From assembly GCF_003473485.1 (NCBI RefSeq), contig NC_053043.1:13526001-13590000 (forward strand): a stretch of DNA of 64,000 nucleotides, in the 5' to 3' direction. Of this stretch, positions 35,735-46,923 are shown in pieces. This DNA comes from Medicago truncatula (lineage: Eukaryota; Streptophyta; Magnoliopsida; Fabales; Fabaceae). Position 1 is the first letter of the stretch; each line of letters starts with the position of its first letter. The position numbers were made by a program, and so were the translations under genes. The notes below the pieces were generated by a model that did no database searches, had not been told where the DNA came from, and saw only the letters and a program-made list of their open reading frames with translations.

Positions 35735-35842
35735 TCACGTCACAATGAGAAAAAATAGCCCAACGACCTTGTTTTACACATCATCATCATCATCTAATGG
35801 CCTATCTAAAGTCTAAACTATACATCTTCTTTTCCTATAAAT
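35735..35842 (+). promoter_or_regulatory. PR-10 copy 2 promoter: TCACGTCA box and TATA
   Basis: TCACGTCA at 35735-35742 and TATAAAT at 35836-35842, 102 bp before the ATG as in copy 1. The nearest insertion, the 548-bp MITE, ends 177 bp upstream of the box. Confidence 0.65.
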
Positions 35843-35943
35843 ACAAGAGTGAACTCCACTAATAAATCACACAGGCAAACAATTAACTTCTTAATAGTTT
35901 GTTATTTCATACATTAATTAGAAATTTATAATTCATTATCATC

Positions 35944-38454
35944 ATGGGTGTCTTCAACTTTGAGGATGAAACCACATCTATTGTAGCTCCTGCTAGACTT
36001 TACAAAGCTTTAGTTACAGATTCTGATAACCTTATCCCGAAGGTTATTGATGCCATCCAAAGTATTGAAATTGTTGAAGGAAACGGTGGCGCCGGAACCA
36101 TCAAGAAACTTACTTTCGTTGAAGGTTTTTATTTTTATTTTTTTATTATAAGTAATCTAATGGTTAGAAATCTTAATTCTTAATACTTGTTTTTCATATT
36201 GTTTTACGATAAAAAACCTGAAAATACACATATATGTTTTTGGTAGATTACTCTCAACACACACGTATATCAAAACTTATATTTGCAGTTTCAACAGTAA
36301 AACAATATCGGAAACAAGTATTAAGAATAAGGCTTAATTGCAGGTCTGATCTCTTATGTTTACTTTAGTTTTTAAGTTGATCCTTTATGTTTTAAAAGTT
36401 TTAAGTTGGTCTCTTACGTTTTAAAAGTTTTAAGTTGGTCCAAAACGTTACTCACGTTGGAATAAGTTAGTCCCTCCAGTCACTTAACGTTTAAAGATCC
36501 ATGTTGACAATATGGGTGATGAAACTTAACTTATTTAGAAAATCAATTTTAAAACATTTTTTATTTTTTTTTGTTTTATTAAACTCAATATCATGTCGCG
36601 GAAGGACTAACTTTATTCCAATGTGAGTAACATTTGGACCAACTTGAAACTTTTAAAGCGTAAGGGACCAACTTAAATCTTTTAAAACATAAGAGAGTAA
36701 CTTGAAAACTAAAATAAATATAAGTGATCAAACATGCAATTATAAGCCTAAAAATTAAGATATATAACATAAATAGCGGAAGTCAACAAAACACATGAGA
36801 ATATTCTTTTGATGACATCATTACTAGTATTTTTTTTAAAGAAATCATTACCGGTATATTATTACATCATAGATCTTATCTTCGTGAGTTTAGCTCAGTT
36901 GATAGAGACAATGTATAATATATGCAAAGACCGAAGTTCAAACATCAGTCACCATAAAAAAAAAATTATGGATCTTGCTAACAAGTGCCCTAAAAGCATT
37001 GTTTAAAGAACCCACAAAAATAAATTTTGTCTTGAAAATATAAGGCAAACACATGTAAAAATCATAACTATACAATTTTCAATATAAAAATTACTATTTT
37101 TGAATGCTTAAATAGTGCCCTAAGAACACTTATTAACATTTTTCTGATATTATATGTGCTTAATAGAGATCTAATGTCGGTGTCTCATAAGTCATAGCTC
37201 AACTGGCAAAAATACCGAAATTGTTATGCCGGACGTCATGACCGGGGTTCGAACCTCAATACCTCCACTTTGTGTGTGTGAGTTTATGGTGGCTTTGCCA
37301 TCTCTTCTATATACCAAAAAAAAGAGATCTAATGTCAGTGTAAAATTATTTTACCGTGACAATTATGACAATTCACCATACTACCAAATTAGCCTATTTA
37401 GTAACCCTTTTTCAATACTTGATAGAAAAACTCTTTTTTGAAAGTAACCACCATATGTTACTCTTGTGGATTGGATTATTTGTTACTATGTTTTTTATAT
37501 AATTATTTTTTTGTGAGAAACATAATTTTTTTTTAAATTATTTCGGCTTAAATACAATTTTGATGCCCCTATTTTTAAAATTGTTAATTTTTGATACCTT
37601 TATTTTTAAAATCTGTTTTTTATTCAATTATTTAAAAGGCTTAATAGCAGTTTTAGCCCTTAAATATTACGAAGTTAAGATTTTGTCCCCTAACAAAATA
37701 AAATACAATACATCCCCGTAAGTACTGCCCTTTTTGTAGTTTTGGCCGCTCAGACCAATTTTGACCAAGTCATTACTTATGTAGACGCAACGTGTGTATT
37801 TTTTTTAATTATTAAAAAATAATTAAAATAATAATTTTTTTATAAAAAAAATTAAAAAATTGAAAATTATACACGTGACGTCCACACAGCATTTACTTGG
37901 TCAAAATTGGCCTGAGGGGCCAAAACTGCAAAATGGCAATACTTAGGGGGATGGATTGTATTTTATTTTGTTAAGGGGCCAAAATCGCCTAATACTTACG
38001 GGGCCAAAACTGGTATTAAGCCTATTTAAAAAGTCAACAAAATATTTTGGTTTCATTCCTCTCTGAATGATGTGGCATGTCCATTAATGACATGATGTTT
38101 GTGATTGAACTAAGTGATTTCCATGATGTTTATGATTGTGAAACGAATCAATTATGCGCAGGTGGTGAAACAAAGTATGATTTGCACAAAGTGGACTTAG
38201 TAGATGATGTTAACTTTGCTTACAACTACAGCATAGTTGGTGGTGGTGGACTTCCAGACACAGTGGAGAAGATCTCCTTTGAGTCTAAATTGTCTGCAGG
38301 GCCAGATGGAGGATCCATTGCAAAGCTTACTGTGAAATACTTCACCAAAGGTGATGCTGCACCTAGTGAAGAGGAAATCAAGGGTGGAAAAGCTAGGGGT
38401 GATGGTCTTTTCAAGGCTCTTGAAGGTTACGTTTTGGCAAATCCTGATTACTAA
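35944..38454 (+). CDS. PR10: PR-10 protein (Bet v 1 family), copy 2
   Basis: Exons 35944-36124 and 38162-38454; 157 aa. The predicted protein is identical to copy 1; I count only four base differences in 474 coding bases, all silent. It therefore keeps the GNGGAG loop, Glu96, Glu148 and Tyr150, and the unusual GGETK at the exon junction. The intron is the longest of the set at 2,037 bp. It holds two MULE-type MITEs, two tRNA-derived SINE-like pieces and a MITE of the GTGCCCTAA family, and its first part no longer aligns with copy 1. Splice borders GAAG|GTTTTT and GCAG|GTGG are intact. Coding identity with a diverged intron suggests either strong selection or exon conversion. If both are spliced normally, dosage of one protein is doubled. 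Confidence 0.94.
36331..36748. mobile_element. MULE-type MITE in the intron of PR-10 copy 2 (first)
   Basis: A 418-bp element with ends GGCTTAATTGCAGGTCTGAT and AAACATGCAATTATAAGCC. The flanking 9-mers are TAAGAATAA and TAAAAATTA, seven of nine matching. Copy 1 has the uninterrupted site (GTATTAAGAATTATGATAC near 30711). Confidence 0.75.
36883..36968 (+). mobile_element. tRNA-derived SINE-like fragment
   Basis: TAGCTCAGTTGATAGAG resembles a Pol III box A, and GACCGAAGTTCAAACATC a decayed box B, followed by an A-run. GATCTT on both sides may be part of a target duplication. It cannot fold as a tRNA. It lies in the copy 2 intron and is missing from copy 1. Confidence 0.55.
36976..37142. repeat. 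MITE of the GTGCCCTAA family in the copy 2 intron
   Basis: GCTAACAAGTGCCCTAAAAG at the left and TAGTGCCCTAAGAACACTTA at the right form imperfect inverted ends, as in the element at 33855-34028. Absent from the copy 1 intron. Confidence 0.6.
37184..37322 (+). mobile_element. tRNA-derived SINE in the copy 2 intron
   Basis: A 139-bp insertion with box A-like TCATAGCTCAACTGGC and box B-like GGGGTTCGAACC, ending in an A-run. It is flanked by 19-bp direct repeats AGAGATCTAATGTCGGTGT and the same with one change (37165-37183, 37323-37341). Copy 1 has this target once and uninterrupted at 30843-30860, so the insertion post-dates the gene duplication. Confidence 0.9.
37638..38022. mobile_element. MULE-type MITE in the intron of PR-10 copy 2 (second)
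   Basis: A 385-bp element with ends GGCTTAATAGCAGTTTTAGC and CCAAAACTGGTATTAAGCC, and exact 9-bp duplications TATTTAAAA (37629-37637, 38023-38031). It is inserted in a further repeat that begins CGGCTTAAATACAATTTTGA near 37545. Confidence 0.9.
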
Positions 38455-38684
38455 AGCATATAGCTAATTGCTTGCTTGCTTTATACACGGTGTGTTGTGA
38501 TGCATTTTATTATATCATGTGGGCTTGATTTGGTTGACAAATGTAATTTTCTATTTTCTTTTGCTGAAGTTTGAGATTGTAAGTCATATATGTGTACCTC
38601 CTTTCAATAAATTATAATAATACTTCATCTATTCATTTTTACTTTTTTTTAAAAAAATGTATGTAACTATTTATTTGTTGTTTT

Positions 38685-41478
38685 TGTTATGAATAATATT
38701 AATAATATAACGTGGATTTCCATTGTCCATAAGCTTTCTATAACTCCTATGTTTTAGTCATATGACTCTTCATACACTTATACAAAAGTTCTCATCTTTT
38801 CTATTTTTGATCTTATCATTTAGTTTATTTTCTATGAAAAGTTGATAATATGAGGAAATGAGTCTCACATTTGGGGATATATGTGAATCAATACACATAA
38901 TGATCATGTGGACCTGATATATATTTTATAACTTCAATAGATGCATAACTAAATGGTCACATGTATGTTTAGTCTCTACTCAAAACTAAAACTCTATGAG
39001 ATTATTTGATCAACTAATTTGATTAAGATCTCACTCGCTTTGTTTAATAAGTGTTGAATGTACATGAGAATTGGTATTGAACATATAGTTGCATATGTTC
39101 ATGTATACATACGGGCTTGAATATCCATTCATTAGTTGTCTAATGTTAATTGTATGATCAATAGCACTTTTGAGATCATATCTAATGTTACTTGAGAATA
39201 TGAAATCTTTCATTTTGAGACATCACTTCACATCCAGCCAACAAGTTATCATATGTAAGTCATCCCCTAGTTCACAATGAATTTGATTTTTGGTCTATAA
39301 ACATAATATTTCCCATATAAGCATTTTTGGATGTGTTTGATATGTTTCAATTGCTCCAATATAATGCACTTAAATGGGTCGTATGAGAATATTGAGAAGC
39401 TATTATTGATATGAATCTCATCTATTATAAAATATCTTGAATACATAATTAGAGATTAATTATAGCTTAATATATTGATTATCAATTGATAAATTAGTTT
39501 TCTCAATATTAGGGGGAGAAAATAAACAACTGAATATATGAACCATAAGTTCAAATGGATATAAGAAGTTGAGTATATGAACCAGAAGTTCAAATGAATA
39601 AGAATTGAATATATGAACCTGATGTTCGAATGAATATAAACAGCTGAATATATGATCTAGAAGTTCAAATGAATTGATTGAAATAAAAAAGTATGATTAT
39701 CTCACCTTGATCCTCATATAAATCAGTGTAAACCAGAAGTTTAAAATACGATTTATTTGCAAAGTTAAACAAACAAAATATCAACTACTAATAATCCAAT
39801 CAAAATAGATCATGTCTCATTTGAACAATCTAACTTAATGAAAAGATGCATTTTTATGCAAAATTAAACTAGCTTTGCAAAACGAATGGTTTTTGGTGCA
39901 GTAGTCCATGTATGGAAGATGTGAAAATAAAATGAGAATCATGAATTATTTAATTATAAAGTTGGGCACATTGTTCAAGAGTATTGATGAAAACCAACTA
40001 TTAATTTTGAAGAGATCTATTAACTATAAAGTGAATTCAAGTACATTATCAACTTGATTAAGTCTAGCATCACTTGAAAGCATCAATCTATATATGAAGT
40101 ACATGTTACAATATATTTATATGACTCACTTGGTATTTTTATATAAAATTTCCCGAAGGAATTAATTTTATTGCGACATACAATTCATATTCTCAAGGAG
40201 ATTACTTAATCAAATCGAAATATAGAAATGTGTTGAGTAATATTCTTAATGAATATTTTCTAAAAAAGTGATATAAAAATGATACCATTTGTACATTTCT
40301 AAATAAACCTGAGAACTCGTAGAGAATTTTTGAAAGTTGATTTATTAAAGAAAAAATATTGAGATGAAATATGTAGAAAGGGTCAATATTTATTTGAGAT
40401 TACAAGTTGAGTATTTGAAGAGTAACACTTTTGTTAATCAAGAAGCTTATACAACAAAGTGCTAAAATCTTTATATATGGACAAATCTGTAGATGTAACA
40501 CTTAAATCTCTTTGAAGAGTAACACTCAAATGGTTGAAAAGTCACTGGATGTAGACAAAGATATAGTTTGAGAATTCGAGTAAATTATGAAGAACTAGTT
40601 GGTTCTAAAATACCATATTGTATTTTAATTAAAGGACAATAATGTACCTTGATAATTATTCATGTTATCATATATTATTTTTATTTTAGATATGCATGTT
40701 ATTTGTTTGATCCTCAATATTAATGTGCTTGATTGAGGTTTATGATTGAACACATAGAAGAAAATTTGTGGTTTGTCTTTCAGAAAAATGAGCAACAATA
40801 ATTTATGAATATAATACCATGTGCATTAATTGTTCAGTTGAAAGGATATATTCTTCAGAAGAACGATGATATACATAATCAACAAATTTTTTCGTGTGAT
40901 AATCTTGTAGACGTTTTCATAAAGTCACTCCCAAGCATGAATTTTGAACAACTAATACAAAAAATTGATCTTCATCATCTTGGAGATGATTGTTTGGATG
41001 AAGGAGAGATATAAATATATTCTGCACTCTATTTTTCTTCACCATGGTTTTGTTCCACTGAGGTTTCCTGGTAATATTTTTAATGAGACAAATATATTAG
41101 ATATTGTACTCTTTTTCCTTCATTATGATTTTTTTTTTCTGTCCTTTTCTTAGTAAGGTTTTAATGATGCATATCCTTCATGAACATCTAAAAGGGAGTA
41201 TTATGAATAATATTATTAATATAATATGGATGTCCATTATCCATAAGCTTTCTATATTCCTTAACTCCTATGAGTAATGACTTTACTCATTACATTTGGC
41301 ATTTAGTCCTATGAGTCTTTCATACACTTGTAACTCAGGACATTTATAAGATTTATATTCAATGTAAAGAATACACTTAAAAAGAGAATAATACAAAAAC
41401 TTTCATCTTCTCTATGTGCTTTGATCATCTTCTCTATTTTTTTTTTTTTCATCTTGTCATTTAGTTTATTTCATAACA
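38685..41478 (+). mobile_element. Decayed Copia LTR retrotransposon between PR-10 copies 2 and 3
   Basis: The left LTR starts TGTTATGAATAATATT (38685, shortened to about 150 bp by deletions). The right LTR is 41201-41478, ending TTTCATAACA, with a purine tract AAAAGGGAG just before it. GTTTT flanks both sides (38680-38684, 41479-41483). The frame at 40805-41014 contains SCDNLVDVFIKSLPSMNFEQ, a Copia RNase H C-terminus; the rest of the interior is unreadable. Copy 1 downstream (near 32250) shows the uninterrupted site, so it entered after the duplication, yet is far more decayed than the element at 1815. Confidence 0.8.
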
Positions 41479-41479
41479 G

Positions 41480-41829
41480 TTTTGAAATTTGAAGGTTATA
41501 CTCATCAAATTTTTAGACTGAGATATCATGGCTTACCAAAAAATAATTGAACATAACACAACCCATTCTCCATAAAACAATTCTCGCACAATCTTTCCAT
41601 TCCAACAAACCCTATGGCTTTTTTTCAAAAAAAAAAAACCCTATGGAAAAAGTAAAAAAAAAAAAAACGAGGCAATCTTGAGAACATAATGGGTCTCCCA
41701 ACTTTTACTTCTAATGTCTCAGATGAATGACTACCAGTAACACACGATTAAGATCACATAAATTAATCACTGATTAATATTTTAAGAGAAGTTTATTGCC
41801 TAGATCTTGATCGTACCCGTCGTGGGTGT
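41480..41829. other. Shared downstream flank of PR-10 copies 1 and 2
   Basis: CCAAAAAATAATTGAACATA and CACAACCCATTCTCCATAAA-type sequence at 41540-41700 repeats 32625-32780 after copy 1. This marks the right side of the duplicated segment. No gene. Confidence 0.6.
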
Positions 41830-42255
41830 TGTTAAGAGTTAATTTCAATCTCCATGAAAATGTAAACTAAGCTTGCAATGTGCAGAGGCTTGAAGAAGAC
41901 AATGAAAAAGAGAGAAAGAAAATTTTATTATTCAACAATCTAAGTATTACAATGAGGTGATATAGCTTTATATAAAGTGTAATTAACTACTATAACCTAT
42001 AGCTACTAACAAAATATAACTAACATATCTAACCAATTGCAAAACAGTTACAATTGGTTAGATTAGCTTAGTTGTCAACAGTTACTTGTAGCACAAGTAA
42101 CCACTGCAATACAATGTGAATTAGGCTTTAACAACCCCCTCAAGTTGGAATAGATGTTAATTGTTCCAAGCTTGGTCTGTAGAGTGTTGAAAGGGCCAGG
42201 ATGAAGAAGCTTGGTTAGAATGTTAGAAAACTTGATCCTACATTCCTTTTGTCTA
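41830..42255 (-). mobile_element. Copia LTR fragment (minus strand)
   Basis: Read on the minus strand, a purine tract AACTTGAGGGGGT (plus strand 42134-42147) is followed by TGTTAAAGCCTAATTCACAT, the usual layout at a Copia 3' LTR. The decayed frame just before it (LxQLTSIPT then TGA) also fits. The far LTR end is not clear. Confidence 0.55.
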
Positions 42256-42663
42256 TTTTTTTTTTGTATATTAACATCCTTTAACTAATTAAGACTAATT
42301 ACTGTTATAGAGTAATCAATATTGTTGGTTAGATTGAGTTAGTTAAACTAGTAGTTAGTTAGTTTTTCTAACTGTTACTTACAATGTAAGTAACTGATGT
42401 TGATTGAAGTTAATTGTTATACCTGCTATATAAATCAATTACATTTAACTCTAACTCTCAAGAATGTCAATAATATTTTGATACACATTAAGTTAGGAGA
42501 AGGGACAAAGTACATTCATAAAAACAAAACATCACCACATAATAAAGGTAACCAAACTAAAGTTTATCATCAATCCACCTAATAGTTACCAACATAAAGT
42601 TGTCTAAAATATAAAAGACCATGATATGTTTGATCTAACAAAAGATACCAAAAAGCAACCAAG

Positions 42664-43560
42664 CTAAAGTTCATCTATCTTGTTGTTGATGTTATCACCC
42701 TCTCCTTCCTGTTGAATTGAAGTGTTCATATTAGGCACAATATTCCCAATAATTTGCTTCAAGCGCTCCATCTTCTGTCTTAGTGTTTCTTGTTCAAGAT
42801 TTTTCTTTTTAAGTTCAACGGTTAATGCTTCAATTTTAGCCCCCATAACAGCAACTTTTTCTGAAGAAACTACATCGGTAGAAATTGAAGGCGATGGTCT
42901 CAAAGATTCTTTGAAAACAACAACTTGAGATCCTAATTTAAGTATGTTCTCCTTCTTGTTAATGCCTCCAACAATTTCCATATAAATACCATTGTCAATT
43001 TCTTTAGTAGGTTGTTGACTAATAATCTCACCACTTTGAGACTGTTTCTCAAACATTTGAGTTTTGTACATTTCCTGCAAAAAAGAGTTACTATTAGTAA
43101 CATAATTTAGATTTATGAAAGATAACAAAAAAAGACTGATGTATACATACATCTATCTTCGCTTGTGTTTCATTAAACCACTTTTTGGTCTATGAAGTTT
43201 TCGTATAGCTCAAACCTTGTTGGTTCTCTATCTAATTCCACTCTCTAAAACATAACCAACATACAACAAGTTAGTATAAACATATTTAAATTGTAATTTA
43301 AAGAAAAATAATTACTAACCATTTTTTTCCTTTCTATTCTAGCAGATATGGATCCTCCACTATGAACACTGTGTCCAACTTTAGATTGCCTATTTTGTTT
43401 ATTAGTCATGGAATATTTTCGCCATTTCTCTTCTTCCCATTTAGCCTTCAATTGTTTCAAGTTGTTTATTAGTGAAGGAATAGAAACAGAAGTTCCTTCT
43501 CGTTGTTGTTGCTTGGCTAATTGCTTCTTCTTCCGGGCTGTTCTTTCGATTTCAGAGTGA
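42664..43560 (-). pseudogene. En/Spm (CACTA)-related plant transposase, C-terminal part
   Basis: The minus-strand frame at 43245-43560 has NKQNRQSKVGHSVHSGGSIS, matching the plant transposase (Ptta/En/Spm) motif NKxNRxSKxGxxxHxGGSIS. The next piece (about 43150-43240) reads VELDREPTRFELYENF, then needs a one-base shift to continue as WFNETQAKID. 42664-43080 gives MYKTQMFEKQSQSGEII and a coiled-coil-like Lys/Glu-rich tail (about residues 100-140 of that frame). The N-terminal DNA-cleavage domain is not found, so it is a remnant. Confidence 0.75.
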
Positions 43561-43626
43561 AAGAGTAATTAATCTTCCAGAAACAAGTTAGAAACACGAC
43601 TGATAATATATATACAAGAAGGAACT

Positions 43627-43631
<5 letters not shown>

Positions 43632-43665
<34 letters not shown>
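43632..43665. repeat. (AT)n microsatellite
   Basis: About 17 uninterrupted AT units just upstream of the transposase remnant. Confidence 0.9.
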
Positions 43666-43671
<6 letters not shown>

Positions 43672-44794
43672 AGAAATTAATATGTACAAAATTGATTAAA
43701 ACAAAAATTCTTGCTGCAATGCTTATGATATCTTAATGTCAGTCCCTGGAAACGGTACCATTTTGATGTAGTATCAAAAGTAAGTATGTATTAGTATCAT
43801 ATCTATAGGGACTAGTGCGATATTCGTAAGCCGTTCAACAATTTTTTATCGTTTTAAGTTAAGGTTTTGTAAAATTGTTTGTTGCGAAAACCTAATCGGA
43901 CTATAATGCGATAAAATAAAATTGAGTTAGACAGAGGATTAAAGCTGTTGGGGTTAGACTTCATTAAGAAAATGTCGCATATATTCTCTTAATCAAGCAT
44001 ATAGATTCTAGCTATAAATCAATATATTATCATGTTTCACTCGACAACATCAATTATGTCTAAGTAATATCGTGAATTCAATCGTATTGTTTAGTCGACA
44101 ATTTCTCGGCCTATTAAACAATACAATAACATGAAGAGTTGATACTTAAGTGATTATCAAAACCTAAAACCATTTCTAGTATTTAGGGGTTCAATAGATT
44201 ATTATCCTATGTGTAGATTCAAAAGATATTTCTCAATAACATTTCAAATCATAAATCAAGCATGAATAAATAATATCAATATCAATAAACACTAGAATCA
44301 TATATTGCTTAAGATCAAAGAGAATACATAGTGAGTTTGTTAATTACATTTTTATTGTCATGGTAGCCTTACAAAATTGGAAGAAATGTGTGGAATACTT
44401 ATCAAGATGTTGATTTCTCAATTGAATCTTGTTGAATCCACCTTATAACACTCTTGCTTTGTGTTTCTCTCTAAGATTCGTTCTTGTTTCTCCCTAAAAG
44501 TACAAGTTATCTTTGGTTGGAAATGAATGAGCGGCTTTTATACTTTTTCTGATAAGTGCCTGCTCGCCGAGTGAAGGGAGGCTCTCCATGGCGTAAGACA
44601 TAGAAAGCATAAAATGACTTATTCATTATTTTTGAGCTTTTCATGAGATAAATTGTAAAACAAGTAACCAAAGTGTCTAAAATATAAATGATATTTAAAT
44701 ACTTTCTGACACTTATCACGTACATAAACGATAAGATACATTTTATTTCAAGTTTTAAGTTTTTATGAATTTAAAAATAAAATAAAAGAAAATA

Positions 44795-45178
44795 AAGCAA
44801 TCGTTAGCGACGGATTTAAAGACAAATATATCTAGAGACAACATTAGCGACGGTCTTTAGAGACGCATGTAGGGACCAATGTTGTTAGAGACGGACAACT
44901 GCATTTCCATCTCTAGATTTTGTCTCTAAACAACTTTTGTATGCACTTATCTAACATAGTATCTCATTAGAGACGGATTTTTAGACGGATAGTAATCAAC
45001 GACAGAATGTTCCATCACTAAAATCCGTCTCCACACACATCATCATATTCCGTCTCCAAATTATAAATTTCCGTCTCATCTTCCGTCTCTGCTAGAGACG
45101 AAGTGTTTCCATCTCTAAATTCCGTCGGGATATCAATTTTTTTTTTTTGAAGGAGCTTATCAACTTTTTTTAGTAGTG
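44795..45178. mobile_element. CACTA element end with subterminal repeats
   Basis: TAGTAGTG at 45171-45178 is the inverse of CACTACTA, the terminal signature of CACTA transposons. The 350 bp inside it carry many copies of AGAGACGGA or its complement TCCGTCTCT, the subterminal transposase-binding type of repeat. With the transposase remnant at 42664-43560 this probably forms one element; I did not find its other end. Confidence 0.75.
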
Positions 45179-45290
45179 CAATAAAGATCAAACGTAAAAA
45201 GTAATATGTTTGCAAAGAATAAAAACTAAAATCAAAACTTTTGATATTGATGATGACCATTTGTATATTTAAATTTAAAAATAATAATTA

Positions 45291-45535
45291 GAGAGATTGC
45301 AATATTTGGTCAAAGCTGAATACTAGCAGTACTATTATAAGAGAACTTCTTATTTGGGTTTGCATTATTTGATCGTGCGAAGCAGAAAGCTATGTCATTC
45401 AACCAAAGAGTACACATATTTTGAATTTATTGATGTATCCTGTCTGGTTCTTTGAATGCTTCCAACTCAATTTTTGACCAGTTCACAATTTTTTTCTTTC
45501 GTTTTTCAGATTCACGTTAAAATAATGGGTTATTA
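45291..45535 (+). other. Distal conserved block of PR-10 copy 3
   Basis: GAGAGATTGCAATATTTGGT, then GCAGAAAGCTATG, AGAGTACACATATTTTGAA and GGTTCTTTGAATGCTTCCAA, as in the other copies. The AGAATGGCGTCTTG start is missing, with the CACTA end lying about 110 bp to the left. About 1.6 kb before the ATG. Confidence 0.65.
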
Positions 45536-45994
45536 ATGTTTTACCTTCGTAATATAGACCATTTTTATTTTCCCTTGTAATTTTTTTTTAGATTCTATCA
45601 TTGTAATTTAAAGATATTTTGGTTTTGTCCCCGTAAAATCTTTATGACATCAAATTATAAAATTTATGGCAATTTGTCCCTTGTAATATGATTAAATTTC
45701 GGTTTAACCCTATGCAATTTGAACAAATTTTGGTTTACTTCCATGCCATATCATGAAGGTTCAAAACCAAAAATTTTCAAATTACAATGACGAAAACCAA
45801 AAAAAATATTTATAGAGAAGAAAACCGAAAATAACCTGAACCCCGAACATGACAAAAAAAAAACTACTATTTAACCCTAAAATAAACTCAGCTTGATTTT
45901 TTTTTTTTTTAATATTGAGTTATAACATTGATGATTTAGTTTGTATATATCTTTTAATTAATCATTCTCTCTTTCTCAAAAATAATTTATTTTA

Positions 45995-46280
45995 GGGTTA
46001 ATTAAGTTTTTAGTTCCTATAAATATTCACAGTTTTGTTTTTAGTCCCTACAAAATAAAATCACACTTTTTAGTCCCCGTGACATTATCCTTAAGCATTT
46101 TAGGAACCAAAATTGTTGATAGAAATTTTTGACAAGGACTAAAACTGTTGATGGAAAAATTTTATAGGGATTAAAAATGCTGATGGAAAATTTTACAGGA
46201 ATTAAAAAGTGTGATTTTATTTTGTAGGGACTAAATACAAAATTCTGAATATTTATAGAGACCATTTACTTAATTAACCC
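45995..46280. mobile_element. MULE-type MITE upstream of PR-10 copy 3
   Basis: Ends GGGTTAATTAAGTTTTTAGT and TTTACTTAATTAACCC, with flanking 9-mers TTTATTTTA and TTTATTTAA (eight of nine match). The inside contains AGTCCCTACAAAATAAAATC and its complement. The whole 286 bp can fold. Confidence 0.8.
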
Positions 46281-46832
46281 TTTATTTAAATCATTCATCA
46301 AAATACACTAAAATCATCAGTATCACAAAAACTCAATATCGTCCAAATATTTTCCCACAAGTATAATTTTTTTATTTGCTTTTAGACTAATGGCCAACAT
46401 ACACGTACATACTCTCAATAAAACGTGCTTGAAGAGAATGAAATGCAGTGACATGAATTCAAACCCAAAATTCCGCATAAAATATCATCACAACCAAACC
46501 ACAATGCTACAACAAACACATATTTTAGATTTTAATTATTCCAGTGGTATATCAAAAAAATGTATATCAATGTCATCCTATTTTCTTATTATTTTATGGA
46601 ACCCTTCTTTTATTTATCAATTTCAACTTTCAAGTTAATAATAAACACATGCAAATAATTTTTTTCTATAAAATTTAAAAAGCAATATTAATAGTACATA
46701 TTATCTCCCTCAAAAAAAATAGTAGATATTATCAAAATTCATATCCCAATGTGAATAAAAAATGGCCCAAGGACCTGGTATTAGTCATCATCTTCCTCTA
46801 ACGTGCCATCCAATAACATCTTCAGTTCCTCC

Positions 46833-46839
46833 TATAAAT
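46833..46839 (+). promoter_or_regulatory. PR-10 copy 3 TATA box
   Basis: TATAAAT 85 bp before the ATG. The TCACGTCA box of copies 1, 2 and 4 is replaced here by TTCATATCCCAATGTG (near 46738), so the ACGT core is lost. Confidence 0.65.
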
Positions 46840-46923
46840 ACCATGCTGAACTTCACTTATAAACCACAGCAAGGCAAGCAACTTCTTCATTATTTCTTTC
46901 TTACACTAGCATTATAATTCATC

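Noticed and set aside
36883-36968. tRNA gene
   Set aside because: It has box A- and B-like words but cannot form acceptor or anticodon stems, and ends in an A-run. SINE-like.
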